Below, piece after piece: positions 1 to 7,947 of a stretch of 64,000 nucleotides of DNA (position 1 is the stretch's first letter; every line of letters begins with the position of its first letter). The stretch is from an uncultured Pseudoteredinibacter sp. Its GTDB lineage: Bacteria > Pseudomonadota > Gammaproteobacteria > Pseudomonadales > Cellvibrionaceae. The stretch spans positions 310,001 to 374,000 of the forward strand of contig NZ_CANMYE010000005.1 in NCBI RefSeq assembly GCF_947502065.1, given 5' to 3'. The notes below the pieces were generated by a model. The model was not told the origin of the DNA, searched no databases, and saw nothing but the letters and a program-made list of their open reading frames with translations. Made by a program: the position numbers and the translations under genes.

Positions 1-1
1 C

Positions 2-412
2 GGCTCTGAAGAGCACCAATTGGGTGAGGAATACCACGACCCAGACCTTTACGATAGCAGCGTCGAGTTAATGGACAGTTTTAAAGCTTTTCGCTCCACC
101 ATGCGTGCGGCTGGTTTAGAAGATACCGTGGTGCCGATTGTGGCAAGTTCGGCTTTGGCATCCAAAGGTTGGAACACGCCTCTTGGTATGGTGTTTATCG
201 ATGGTGGTCACAGTGAAGAAGCGGCTCAAACGGATTATCGCAGCTGGGTATCTCATATTAAGCCCGGCGGTATCTTGGCGATTCACGATATTTTCCCGAA
301 TCCAGCAGATGGCGGTCAGGCGCCATACAATATTTGGAAGCTTGCTAAGGCCTCTGGTTTATTTGAAGAGTTGCCGATGGTAAATACTCTGGGCTTGTTC
401 CGCCGTAAGTAA
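2..412 (+). CDS. Class I SAM-dependent methyltransferase, C-terminal part (cut by window edge)
   Basis: The frame is open from base 2, so this is the 3' end of a longer gene. The visible 136 residues carry the motif FIDGGHSEEAAQTDYRSW followed by PGGILAIHD, which is typical of the Methyltransf_24 type of Rossmann methyltransferase. These often modify sugars or small metabolites in glycan and natural-product loci. The SAM-binding glycine loop lies upstream of the window. A glycosyltransferase/methyltransferase operon lies 1.4 kb away on the other strand, so a role in the same surface-glycan pathway is plausible but inferred. A hairpin terminator follows the stop. Confidence 0.75.
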   Translation, partial: GSEEHQLGEEYHDPDLYDSSVELMDSFKAFRSTMRAAGLEDTVVPIVASSALASKGWNTPLGMVFIDGGHSEEAAQTDYRSWVSHIKPGGILAIHDIFPNPADGGQAPYNIWKLAKASGLFEELPMVNTLGLFRRK

Positions 413-428
413 TCGCCTGCTGTTTTAA

Positions 429-460
429 GGCAGCCAGCCGGCTGCCATTTTCCTTTTTTA
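429..460 (+). terminator. Rho-independent terminator after the methyltransferase
   Basis: A 7-bp perfect stem (GGCAGCC / GGCTGCC) with a 4-base loop is followed by a T-rich tract ending in six T. It sits 17 bases after the stop codon. Confidence 0.8.
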
Positions 461-496
461 CTCATCCAAATTCGCGTAGAAGATAAAATCCATTGA

Positions 497-518
497 AATA
501 TATTAGCGCTAATATATT
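497..518. promoter_or_regulatory. 22-bp perfect palindrome, likely MarR operator
   Basis: The palindrome is centred between 507 and 508 with arm AATATATTAGC. It ends 8 bases before the ATG of the MarR-methyltransferase gene and contains TATATTAT-like -10 sequence. MarR proteins classically bind such inverted repeats over their own promoter, so autorepression is the simplest reading. No clear Shine-Dalgarno separates it from the start codon, so the transcript may have a very short leader. Confidence 0.7.
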
Positions 519-526
519 ATGCTCTG

Positions 527-1768
527 ATGAATAATAAAACCCCCTTAGCCTCAGAGCTTGGCCTAGGTCAGGCTTTGCGCCGTCTGCTTGATCTTAGTGA
601 CAATGATATGGACAGTTGGTATCAGCAACTGTCTTTCCCCTATCGGGCGCGTTATACGCCCCTATTAAGGTTACTTGCCAATGGCCCGCAGATGGTGGGG
701 CAGTTGAGTGAACAGCTGGCTGTTACCCAAGGTGCAGTTAGCCAAACGGTTCGCCTTATGCTGGACGATGGTTTGATCGAAAAATCTGCCGGTAAGGATG
801 CTCGCCAGAGTGTGATATCTCTTAGTGCATCCGGTAAAGAGGCTTTGGAGATATTGCAGCCCCATTGGCAGGCAATGCTGCGAGCTGTGGATCAATTGGA
901 ATCTGAGCTTGGCTGCCCCTTGCGCGATAATTTAAGCGCTGCGGCTGAAGCTTTGGAATTGGAATCCTTCAGTGATCGAGTAGAGCGACAAAAGACGGAG
1001 CCTACAGAAAAGCTATTAGCAGGTACCGGTCAACAGAACCCCTTTTCGATTGCCTCTGCAGAATATCAAAAATTTCGTCCCAGCTACCCAGAGCAGTTAG
1101 GGCAAGCCCTGGCTGAGTTGTGTGGGGGCAATGATGTGGCTGTTGATGTTGGCTGTGGTAATGGCCAGTTAAGTACGGTGCTGGCGGCTTATTTTAAAAA
1201 GGTCATTGCTGTAGATAATAGCGCGGAGCAAATCCGGCATTCCCAGCAGCAAGACAATATTACTTACCAAGTAGGCTCTGCGGAATCTTTAGGGGGCGAT
1301 ATTCATGGTGCAGATCTGATTGTTGCAGCCCAAGCCGCCCATTGGTTTGATCTAAATAGCTTTTACGACGAAGCTCGCCGTGTTGCTAAACCCAATGCAA
1401 GCATCGCTTTAATTAGCTATGGCGTGCCCTATATAGAAGGCCCGTTAAACGCGATTTTTCAGCAGGGCTACTGGCAAGATTGTTTTTCTTATTGGCCTAA
1501 GCAGCGTCGCCCTGTCGAAAACGGTTATGCAGATTTGTATTTTCCTTTCGAAGAAACAAGCTTGCCCAATGTGAGTATTGAGCAAGAGATGAGCTTTGAA
1601 GAATTACTTGGCTATATATCCACCTGGTCGGCTTATAAAGCGGCGCAGCAAAAAGATGAGCTGGCGGTGTTTCACAGCTGGTTTGAGCGATTGCAGAAGC
1701 AGTGGGGTGATGAGCCAAAGAAAAAAGTGCTTTGGCCTATCGCAGCGAGAATTGGCAAGTTAAGCTAG
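527..1768 (+). CDS. MarR-type regulator fused to a SAM-dependent methyltransferase
   Basis: This 413-residue protein has two recognisable parts. Residues about 40-140 are a MarR winged helix (LLANGPQMVGQLSEQLAV, then VSQTVRLMLDDGLIEK and the wing). Residues about 170-300 are a class I methyltransferase with motif I VDVGCGNGQ near residue 206, preceded by EYQKFRPSYPEQL and followed by AAQAAHWFD. That combination resembles the trans-aconitate methyltransferase (TMT1/Crg1-like) group. The fusion suggests a regulator whose own enzyme domain senses or modifies the inducing small molecule; that is inference. The gene stands alone between a terminator and a convergent operon, with a palindromic operator immediately upstream. 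Confidence 0.8.
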   Translation: MNNKTPLASELGLGQALRRLLDLSDNDMDSWYQQLSFPYRARYTPLLRLLANGPQMVGQLSEQLAVTQGAVSQTVRLMLDDGLIEKSAGKDARQSVISLSASGKEALEILQPHWQAMLRAVDQLESELGCPLRDNLSAAAEALELESFSDRVERQKTEPTEKLLAGTGQQNPFSIASAEYQKFRPSYPEQLGQALAELCGGNDVAVDVGCGNGQLSTVLAAYFKKVIAVDNSAEQIRHSQQQDNITYQVGSAESLGGDIHGADLIVAAQAAHWFDLNSFYDEARRVAKPNASIALISYGVPYIEGPLNAIFQQGYWQDCFSYWPKQRRPVENGYADLYFPFEETSLPNVSIEQEMSFEELLGYISTWSAYKAAQQKDELAVFHSWFERLQKQWGDEPKKKVLWPIAARIGKLS

Positions 1769-1811
1769 TTTGGATTTCTCAGCTTAGCTTTTATCTTAAA
1801 AAATGTGCCGA

Positions 1812-2909
1812 TTAGGCTTTTCGTGCCGCCTGTTTTTCGCCAAGTGATTTTTCATTACTTTTACAATCATAGCGTTGAAACTGGCAGCACTGAAAAATAT
1901 CCCATGCGGCGGTGTGCTGGGTTAGCGCATCGGCCGCAAGCAAAATGGCGCCTGCTGTCCAGGTGGTTTTTTCTTCTGGCCAGATGATTTTTTCTTTGTA
2001 TTGATAGCCTGTCCAATAAGCGCCGTCGTTATTGTCGCGCCATTGATGTAACCAGCTGTAAACCTGCACCGCTTTTGCATGTTCGTCTGCCGCTAACAAG
2101 GCCATGGTTAGCTCGCAAGATTCGGCGATGGTTACCCAAGGTTCATCGCTCACACACAAGCAGCCCATATTGTCCCGTACAAAGGTATCCCAACGCTCGG
2201 CAATACGTTTTTTAGCAGCCTCACCAGTAATGGCACCTGCAAGAATGGGGTAAAACCAATCCATCGAAAAGCGCTCTTTACTCTCCCAGGTGCGGTCGAA
2301 ATACTCAGGGTGATCGGCTAATGCCGCGCCAAGCTTTTCATAGGCTTGTAGATAGCTGCTGTAGTCTTCACCAAGTTCTTCGGCGATGGCGATGGCACAT
2401 TCAATACTTTTGTAAACCGAAGAGCAGCCCGTAACAAGTGCATCTTTAAAGGCGCTGCCGTCGGGTTCTATAGCCCAGTAGATTTCACCGGTGGGTGCTT
2501 GCAAAGATACGACAAGATCAATCGCTTTCTTAACGGCCGGGTACATGCGCAGCAAAAAATCCCGGTTCTGGCTGATGCGGTAATGGTGCCAAACGCCAGT
2601 TGCGATATAAGCAATAAAATTGGTTTCGCGCTTCTCTTTGTAGACTTCTTTGCCGTCTAGATAATTAGCGTACCAGCTGCCATCGTCTAGCTGATTATCA
2701 GCTAACCATTGATAGGCTTTTTCGGCCGCCTCATATTCACCCGCGATAGATAAGCCCATGGCAGCTTCGCTGTGATCCCAAGGGTCGGCCTTGTGGCCTT
2801 CAAACCAAGGGATTAAGCCGTCTTCAAGTTGTTGGCTAAGAATATAGTCAACGGTTTTGCGAAGAAACTGTTCGGGGAATAAACCCTTGCTTAGCAATAA
2901 ACCGTCCAT
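1812..2909 (-). CDS. Alpha/alpha-toroid (prenyltransferase/six-hairpin-like) protein of glycan operon
   Basis: A 365-residue soluble protein with no signal peptide. It is built of repeated helical hairpins with recurring acidic/aromatic motifs: LIPWFEGHKADPWDHSEAAMGL near residue 35, LDDGSWYANYLDGKE near 95, and later GAYWTGYQYKEK and TTWTAGAILLAADAL. This pattern is seen in the terpenoid cyclase/prenyltransferase toroid and six-hairpin glycosidase folds, and such proteins are often annotated simply as prenyltransferase. No substrate can be assigned. It is the last gene of a three-gene operon, one base after the upstream methyltransferase, which points to sugar-lipid or polysaccharide metabolism. 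Confidence 0.65.
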   Translation of the reverse strand: MDGLLLSKGLFPEQFLRKTVDYILSQQLEDGLIPWFEGHKADPWDHSEAAMGLSIAGEYEAAEKAYQWLADNQLDDGSWYANYLDGKEVYKEKRETNFIAYIATGVWHHYRISQNRDFLLRMYPAVKKAIDLVVSLQAPTGEIYWAIEPDGSAFKDALVTGCSSVYKSIECAIAIAEELGEDYSSYLQAYEKLGAALADHPEYFDRTWESKERFSMDWFYPILAGAITGEAAKKRIAERWDTFVRDNMGCLCVSDEPWVTIAESCELTMALLAADEHAKAVQVYSWLHQWRDNNDGAYWTGYQYKEKIIWPEEKTTWTAGAILLAADALTQHTAAWDIFQCCQFQRYDCKSNEKSLGEKQAARKA

Positions 2910-2910
2910 C

Positions 2911-3669
2911 TTATTCGCCTGTTGCTGTGGCAGCTGTTGTTGCGGTGGTCGCCGCCGTTGGGTCTTTCTTAAAATACATCACGATACTCTTACCCATAAT
3001 AGGGTTTAAGATCTTATCTAAAACCTTGGTGAGTAATGGCCGCTGCATTAAATCCCAAACTAAAAACTTATGATAATGGCGCAACGCCCACACTTGATCA
3101 TCTTCTTGGCCCCAGTATTTACACTTCAGCCACCAGTAAGGAACGTGCAGAGCGTGTGCCCAGTGGCGGTAATAGCGTGACCAACCTAGGTCTTCTACCT
3201 CCTGGCGCAAATGCATGGCATTAAAAATTCGGATGTGGCCACCGGGTGTGCGGTGATAATCTTCGCTTAAGCGCCAGCAGATATCTTCCGGCCAAGCGCG
3301 TGGTACGCTGATAGCAATTACACCATCGTCTTTTACGACTCGCTGAAGCTCTTTTAATACGCCTTGGAAATCTGGAATGTGTTCAAGCACTTCAGAGCAA
3401 ATCACTTTATCGAAGCTGTTGTCTTCAAACGGCAGCTCTAGGGCATTGGCGGTTTGAAAGTGCAGGCTACGATTTTTGTTTTCTGGGTCCACAAATTGTT
3501 CGGCTCGCTCACCTGCGGTGGCCAAATCTTTTTCGCTGAGATCAACACCAATCGCTTCTACATCGGCATGCAAGTATGCCCCGATGGTGTGACGTCCTTC
3601 GCCGCAACCGACATCTAAAAATCGTTCGCCGTTTTTTAATTCAAGGCGATCAAAATTAATGGTTTGCAT
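2911..3669 (-). CDS. Class I SAM-dependent methyltransferase of glycan operon
   Basis: The 252-residue protein has a textbook Methyltransf_11 core: motif I FLDVGCGEGRHTIGA near residue 18, an acidic residue after strand 2 (AIGVDLSEKDL), and motif IV FDKVICSEVLEHIPD near 105. Residues 150-215 carry an aromatic- and His-rich segment (HWAHALHVPYWWLKCKYWGQ) that may contact the substrate. The C-terminus is a low-complexity Ala/Thr run of about 14 residues that looks like a slippage product. The start lies five bases after the glycosyltransferase stop and the stop one base before the toroid gene, so the three are co-transcribed. The substrate is unknown. Confidence 0.85.
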   Translation of the reverse strand: MQTINFDRLELKNGERFLDVGCGEGRHTIGAYLHADVEAIGVDLSEKDLATAGERAEQFVDPENKNRSLHFQTANALELPFEDNSFDKVICSEVLEHIPDFQGVLKELQRVVKDDGVIAISVPRAWPEDICWRLSEDYHRTPGGHIRIFNAMHLRQEVEDLGWSRYYRHWAHALHVPYWWLKCKYWGQEDDQVWALRHYHKFLVWDLMQRPLLTKVLDKILNPIMGKSIVMYFKKDPTAATTATTAATATGE

Positions 3670-3674
3670 ATATC

Positions 3675-4976
3675 CTATTTCCGTTCGGCCAGCATCTGTT
3701 GGTAGTATTGGCCGAACTGTTCTGCGGCAACCTTCCAGCTAAATTTTTCTTCTATTCGTTCGCGACAACGCAAGCCCATCTCTTGTCGGCGCTCAGGGTC
3801 TTGCAGCAACTCAGCAATGGCCTTGCTCAGGGCCTCGGCATTACCGGCGGGCACTACCACGCCAACATCACCAACAATTTCAGGTAGGGCGCCACCGTCA
3901 CTGGATATTACCGCAGTGCCACAGGCCATGGCTTCGCCTGCCGGTAGGCCAAAGCCTTCATATAAAGAAGGCGAAACGGCGATGCTGGAGGCGTTGTAAT
4001 GTTGCACTAGTTCTTCGGTACTGATACCCGATACAAAACGTACCTGCTGCTCTAGCTTCAGCTTCTTTAACTGCTTAGCGGTATCGCCATCTTCACGCAG
4101 TTTTCCGACCACAAGTAATTGCAGCTCAGGAAAATCCTCACGCAAATTCGCCATTGCATCCAACAAATAACGCAGGCCCTTAAGGGGCTGGTCGGCAGAA
4201 GCTGTGGTGATGAGCTGCAGAGGTTTTTTCTCAATATCGCTGCGTGGTCGAAAGGTTTCGGTATCGATACCGTTATAGACCAAGCTAATGTCGTCGCTGC
4301 TAATATCAAAGGCATCAGCAATATCATGGCGTGATTGCTCAGATACTGTAACGATATGGTTAAGCTTTTGAACTACGCGCTTTTGCATTCTTAAAAAAGA
4401 ATGCCAGCGTTTTACTAATAGGCGATCTTTCCAGCCTTGGGCGGCATTCAGTGCCAGCTGGCGATCCCGGGTAATCGGATGATGCACAGTGGCGACTACC
4501 GGTAGGCCGCGCTTTTGAATGCTCAGCAGTCCCCAGCCTAGGCACTGATTGTCATGCACCAGATCATAGCGGTGGCCGTGTATTTTTAAATACTTAGCAA
4601 CGCGGCGACTAAAGGTATAAGGCTCAGCAAAGCCACCAGTTAACATGCTCCACCATTCAAAGGTGTCACTGAAAGATTTCAGATGCTTTGGGCGTAAAGC
4701 AGTGACATGGTTGGGGGCACTAAATAGATCCAAACTGGGCATTTCGATCAGCTTAACCCGTGGGTCTAGATCAGGATACGGAGGCCCGGATATCACATCC
4801 ACTTGATGCCCAGCGTCCACCAAGGCCTTACTGAGATACTTGATATAAATGCCCTGGCCGCCAACGAAGGGCGCACTGCGGTAGCCCAACAGGCAAATTC
4901 TGAGGGAGCGTTGTGCGTCGGTATCGGCACGGTTATTGGCATTGCTATCGGCAATGTTTTGGCTAAAGCTGTTCAC
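3675..4976 (-). CDS. Family 4 glycosyltransferase (GT-B fold)
   Basis: The 433-residue protein shows the GT4 signature: the N-terminal domain begins at LRICLLGYRSAPFVGGQGIYIKYLSKAL, with VSGIS..ELVQHYNASSIAVSPSLYEGFGLPAGEAMACGTAVISS near residues 310-365. The EGFGLPAGE motif provides the nucleotide-sugar contact and retaining chemistry expected of this family. The start is GTG; residues 1-25 are Asn/Asp-rich, and no ATG precedes the domain. It is the first gene of a leftward operon with a methyltransferase and a toroid protein and diverges from an XRE regulator gene. Donor and acceptor cannot be read from sequence. Confidence 0.9.
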   Translation of the reverse strand: MNSFSQNIADSNANNRADTDAQRSLRICLLGYRSAPFVGGQGIYIKYLSKALVDAGHQVDVISGPPYPDLDPRVKLIEMPSLDLFSAPNHVTALRPKHLKSFSDTFEWWSMLTGGFAEPYTFSRRVAKYLKIHGHRYDLVHDNQCLGWGLLSIQKRGLPVVATVHHPITRDRQLALNAAQGWKDRLLVKRWHSFLRMQKRVVQKLNHIVTVSEQSRHDIADAFDISSDDISLVYNGIDTETFRPRSDIEKKPLQLITTASADQPLKGLRYLLDAMANLREDFPELQLLVVGKLREDGDTAKQLKKLKLEQQVRFVSGISTEELVQHYNASSIAVSPSLYEGFGLPAGEAMACGTAVISSDGGALPEIVGDVGVVVPAGNAEALSKAIAELLQDPERRQEMGLRCRERIEEKFSWKVAAEQFGQYYQQMLAERK

Positions 4977-5028
4977 GATGGATAAATGCTGCTTTTTTGG
5001 CTGCTAATTGCGCTCATTGTTAGCTCGC

Positions 5029-5064
5029 TGTGCGGTAACAATGGCTCTGTGAAATTGCCGCACA
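5029..5064. promoter_or_regulatory. Inverted repeat overlapping the -35 box of the XRE/MmyB-like gene
   Basis: Arms TGTGCGGTAA (5029-5038) and TTGCCGCACA (5055-5064) match at 9 of 10 pairs with a 16-base gap. The right arm covers the -35 box. It sits between the divergent glycosyltransferase operon and the XRE regulator, so it may control one or both. Confidence 0.5.
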
Positions 5065-5083
5065 GTGTGACACAGCCTATAAT
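5055..5083 (+). promoter_or_regulatory. Sigma-70 promoter for the XRE/MmyB-like regulator
   Basis: TTGCCG, a 17-base spacer and a perfect TATAAT (5078-5083). Transcription would begin near 5090, giving a leader of about 60-85 bases. Confidence 0.65.
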
Positions 5084-5148
5084 CCCTCGGCAATTCCCTC
5101 ATAGGTAATGACGATTGTCTTAGCTTAGGGAGCTCATTCCTAAAGGTA

Positions 5149-6063
5149 GTGCTGCTAGGGCAGCTGGGGGAAACATTGAGCCAAGACGAGCTCTCAGATA
5201 AATCCGAGTTAGACGATCAGCCGCAAGAGGCCGCGTTTGGGCGCATGCTTAAATTTTGGCGCTCCCAAAGTGGTTTATCGCAAGCCCAGCTTTCCGCACG
5301 CTTAGGTACCTCTAGCCGCCACATTAGCTTTCTTGAAACCGGTCGCAGCCGGCCCAGTCGCGCTATGGTCCAGCGCTTGCAGCAAGAGTTTAAGTTATCT
5401 TCACGCGAGGGCAATTTGCTGCTGCAGTCGGCGGGCTTTTTGCCCAATAGTGTCGCGAGCAGGCAAGTTTTAGGTGAACGCTTAAAGCGCCAAATGGGCT
5501 GGATGTTAGAAAAGCATGAGCCTTACCCAGCATTTATTGTGAATGATCTGGGCGATGTGCTGCTGTTTAATCGCGCCTGGCTAAACCTTATGCAGCAGGC
5601 GGGTTTGAAAGCGGGTTGTGAAGCCAGCGCTATTCAGATGAATATGTACCATCTGTTTTTCTCAGAAGAAGGCATGCGCTATGTGATTGATGGTTGGGAA
5701 GATTTTAGTTGCGCTTTATTAATGCAGGTAAAAGAACAACAGTTACTGACCAATGACAGCAAGCTTAACGAATTGATGGAATGGTTAGAGGCTTACCCTG
5801 GCATACCAAAGAATTGGCCAGAAATAGCAAGGCAGGTGCGCTTTGATTCAAGCTACGATATTCGTGTGACCTTGCCGCAAAGCGATTACTCAATGAAAAC
5901 GGTAGTCACCGCCATTGAGCCCATCACTTTAAGTGCAAATGGAACTTTTAAACTGCACAGTTTCTTTCCGGGCGATATAGCAACGCAGCAGTGGTGGCAA
6001 TCGGCGGCGACTCGCAAGGCTTATGGCGAGCTAAAACATCCGCTTCTAGCAACTGCCACCTAG
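5149..6063 (+). CDS. XRE-family regulator with MmyB-like C-terminal domain
   Basis: Residues about 30-90 form a Cro/C1 helix-turn-helix (MLKFWRSQSGLSQAQLSARLGTSSRHISFLETGRSRPSRAMV). The remainder, from about residue 110 (PYPAFIVNDLGDVLLFNRAWLNL...), looks like the MmyB-type ligand-binding domain, a PAS-like fold found in regulators of secondary metabolism and proposed to bind fatty acids. The longest frame starts at GTG 5149. A TTG at 5176 has a better ribosome site (GGGGG five bases upstream) and would remove nine residues. The gene diverges from the glycosyltransferase operon. The ligand and targets are unknown. Confidence 0.8.
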   Translation: MLLGQLGETLSQDELSDKSELDDQPQEAAFGRMLKFWRSQSGLSQAQLSARLGTSSRHISFLETGRSRPSRAMVQRLQQEFKLSSREGNLLLQSAGFLPNSVASRQVLGERLKRQMGWMLEKHEPYPAFIVNDLGDVLLFNRAWLNLMQQAGLKAGCEASAIQMNMYHLFFSEEGMRYVIDGWEDFSCALLMQVKEQQLLTNDSKLNELMEWLEAYPGIPKNWPEIARQVRFDSSYDIRVTLPQSDYSMKTVVTAIEPITLSANGTFKLHSFFPGDIATQQWWQSAATRKAYGELKHPLLATAT

Positions 6064-6103
6064 ACAGCAGTAAAACTTGGGGCCCAATTAGTGTTAACAG
6101 GCC

Positions 6104-6220
6104 CTAGTGATCGCCGTGATCTACACGCTCATCAATGGCATAAGCCAACAAAGCACCGACAGTCAAAATCGCAAAGATTCCCGCCATGAAAACGATCATT
6201 ACAGCAGCGGTTACAGTCAT
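6104..6220 (-). CDS. 38-residue single-span membrane peptide
   Basis: A short frame of 39 codons starts at ATG 6220 and ends with TAG. A good ribosome site (TTGAGGA) lies seven bases upstream. The product begins MTVTAAVMIVFMAGIFAILT, runs through a second hydrophobic stretch (VGALLAYAI) and ends in the charged tail DERVDHGDH, so it is one membrane helix with a short His/Asp-rich tail. It diverges from the alanine symporter gene and converges on the XRE regulator. I do not recognise the family. It could be a small accessory subunit of a membrane protein, as MetS is for MetP, but the sequence alone does not show this. Confidence 0.6.
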   Translation of the reverse strand: MTVTAAVMIVFMAGIFAILTVGALLAYAIDERVDHGDH

Positions 6221-6390
6221 TGTCTTGTCCTCAACAGGTAGTTAATGGGTTTTCTGTATGGCTAAGACTACGCCTGTGTAGGGTTGGGCTTATTGATTCA
6301 CGTCAACAATTGTTCCGCTATATTGGTTTTTGCTAATTTACGTGTAAGCCTTTATTTTAAGTGCTTTTGAATAATCTGTGGCGCTGGTGT

Positions 6391-6419
6391 TTGACCCCGG
6401 CAGGGCGGCCTCATAGACT
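6391..6419 (+). promoter_or_regulatory. Candidate sigma-70 promoter for the alanine symporter
   Basis: TTGACC, a 17-base spacer and TAGACT (four of six -10 matches) lie 45 bases before the ATG at 6464. The -10 is weak. Confidence 0.4.
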
Positions 6420-6463
6420 GGTGCCCGCATGCCCATACTGGTCACTTAAAATAAGAATTTAAT

Positions 6464-7861
6464 ATGTCCCTAGCCGAGTTACTTCCCCGTATTGAAACTG
6501 CTTTAAATCAATTTGCCGATGCTATGTGGAGCACACCGTTGGTAGTGCTATTGGTCGGTGGCGGTTTGTTTTTCGCTATTTATTCCAGGTTGCAGCCATA
6601 TCGTCACCTTGGTCATAGTGTTGCGGTATTGCGAGGGCGCTACGATGACCCGAATGCGCCGGGGCAGGTTTCCCACTCGCAGGCCTTGTCGACGGCTTTG
6701 GCCGGCACCATGGGGCTGGGTAATATCTCCGGAGTTGCTATCGCTATTGCGCTAGGTGGACCGGGTGCAATATTTTGGATGTGGGTCACCGCAGTTATTG
6801 GTGTGGCGACAAAATTTTATACGGCCTCACTGGCGGTAATGTTTCGCGGTAAAGACAGTTTAGGGGAAACCCAGGGCGGCCCGATGTATGTCATTCGAGA
6901 AGCCTTGCCTAAGGGCTTCTTACCGTTGGCCTATTTATTTTGTTTAGCGGGAATGATCGGTACTCTGCCGGTGTTTCAAGCCAATCAGTTTATCCAGCTG
7001 CTGCGTGATGCGGTTGCGATTCCTGCGGGCTGGACTACGGCTGAGAGCCATATTGGTTTCGATCTAATCGCCAGTAGCTGCGTCGCTTTGTTAACGGTGG
7101 TGGTAATCATTGGCAAAATCCAGCGGATTGGTCGCTTAACCGTACGCTTGGTGCCGGCAATGGTGGTGCTCTATCTACTCTTTACTGCAGTGGTGCTGTT
7201 TCAATATATCGATCAAATTCCAGCGATGTTGGCGTTGATCGTAAGCGATGCTTTCACTGGGCAAGCTGCTGCCGGTGGTGCCCTAGGCACAGTGATTATG
7301 ATTGGTGTACGCCGAGGGGCATTCTCTAACGAGGCGGGTATTGGTACGGAATCGATGGCCCATGGTGCGGCAAAAACCGATGAGCCTATTCGTGAAGGCG
7401 TGGTAGCAATGATTGGCCCTGTGGTTGATACCTTGGTGGTTTGTACTTGTACGGCGCTGATTATTTTACTGACTGGCGTGTGGCAAGATCCGTCAGCCGG
7501 GGCGGGAGTGACTATGACGGCAAGCGCAATCGATAAGGTGTTTCCTGGCGGTGGAATCTATTTGTTGCTGGTGATGGTGGCTTTATTGAGCTTTAGTACC
7601 ATTGTTACTTATTGGTTCTATGGTGCTAAGTGTTTGGGCTTTTTAATAGGAGCTCAGAGGCAACATTATTATACGCCCTGCTACATTTTCTTGATTGTGC
7701 TCGGTGCTGTCGTTTCGCTAGACGTGGTGAATGGATTGCTGGTTGGGGTTTATGCCATCATGGCGATTCCAACCATGATTTCTAGCTTTATATTGGCGCC
7801 GAAGGTGAATGCGGCCGCTAAAGATTATTTCCGACGCTTGAAGCATGGAGAATTCAATTAG
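6464..7861 (+). CDS. Sodium:alanine symporter, AGCS family
   Basis: The 465-residue inner-membrane protein has about ten or eleven hydrophobic spans and the AGCS hallmark GTMGLGNISGVAIAIALGGPGAIFWMW near residues 83-110. The conserved ETQGGPMYV and RRGAFSNEAGIGTESMAHGAA follow. Family members import alanine, and sometimes glycine, driven by sodium. Length is normal. A tiny membrane peptide gene lies divergently upstream, and a membrane protein of unknown function follows 86 bases later on the same strand. The exact substrate is inferred from the family. Confidence 0.92.
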   Translation: MSLAELLPRIETALNQFADAMWSTPLVVLLVGGGLFFAIYSRLQPYRHLGHSVAVLRGRYDDPNAPGQVSHSQALSTALAGTMGLGNISGVAIAIALGGPGAIFWMWVTAVIGVATKFYTASLAVMFRGKDSLGETQGGPMYVIREALPKGFLPLAYLFCLAGMIGTLPVFQANQFIQLLRDAVAIPAGWTTAESHIGFDLIASSCVALLTVVVIIGKIQRIGRLTVRLVPAMVVLYLLFTAVVLFQYIDQIPAMLALIVSDAFTGQAAAGGALGTVIMIGVRRGAFSNEAGIGTESMAHGAAKTDEPIREGVVAMIGPVVDTLVVCTCTALIILLTGVWQDPSAGAGVTMTASAIDKVFPGGGIYLLLVMVALLSFSTIVTYWFYGAKCLGFLIGAQRQHYYTPCYIFLIVLGAVVSLDVVNGLLVGVYAIMAIPTMISSFILAPKVNAAAKDYFRRLKHGEFN

Positions 7862-7947
7862 CCGTCTGTCATATACTGTAAGGAAACTTACTTGATCTGT
7901 AAGGCGTCTATCACTACATTGGACCTCTAGTACAAGGAGGTATTCTG

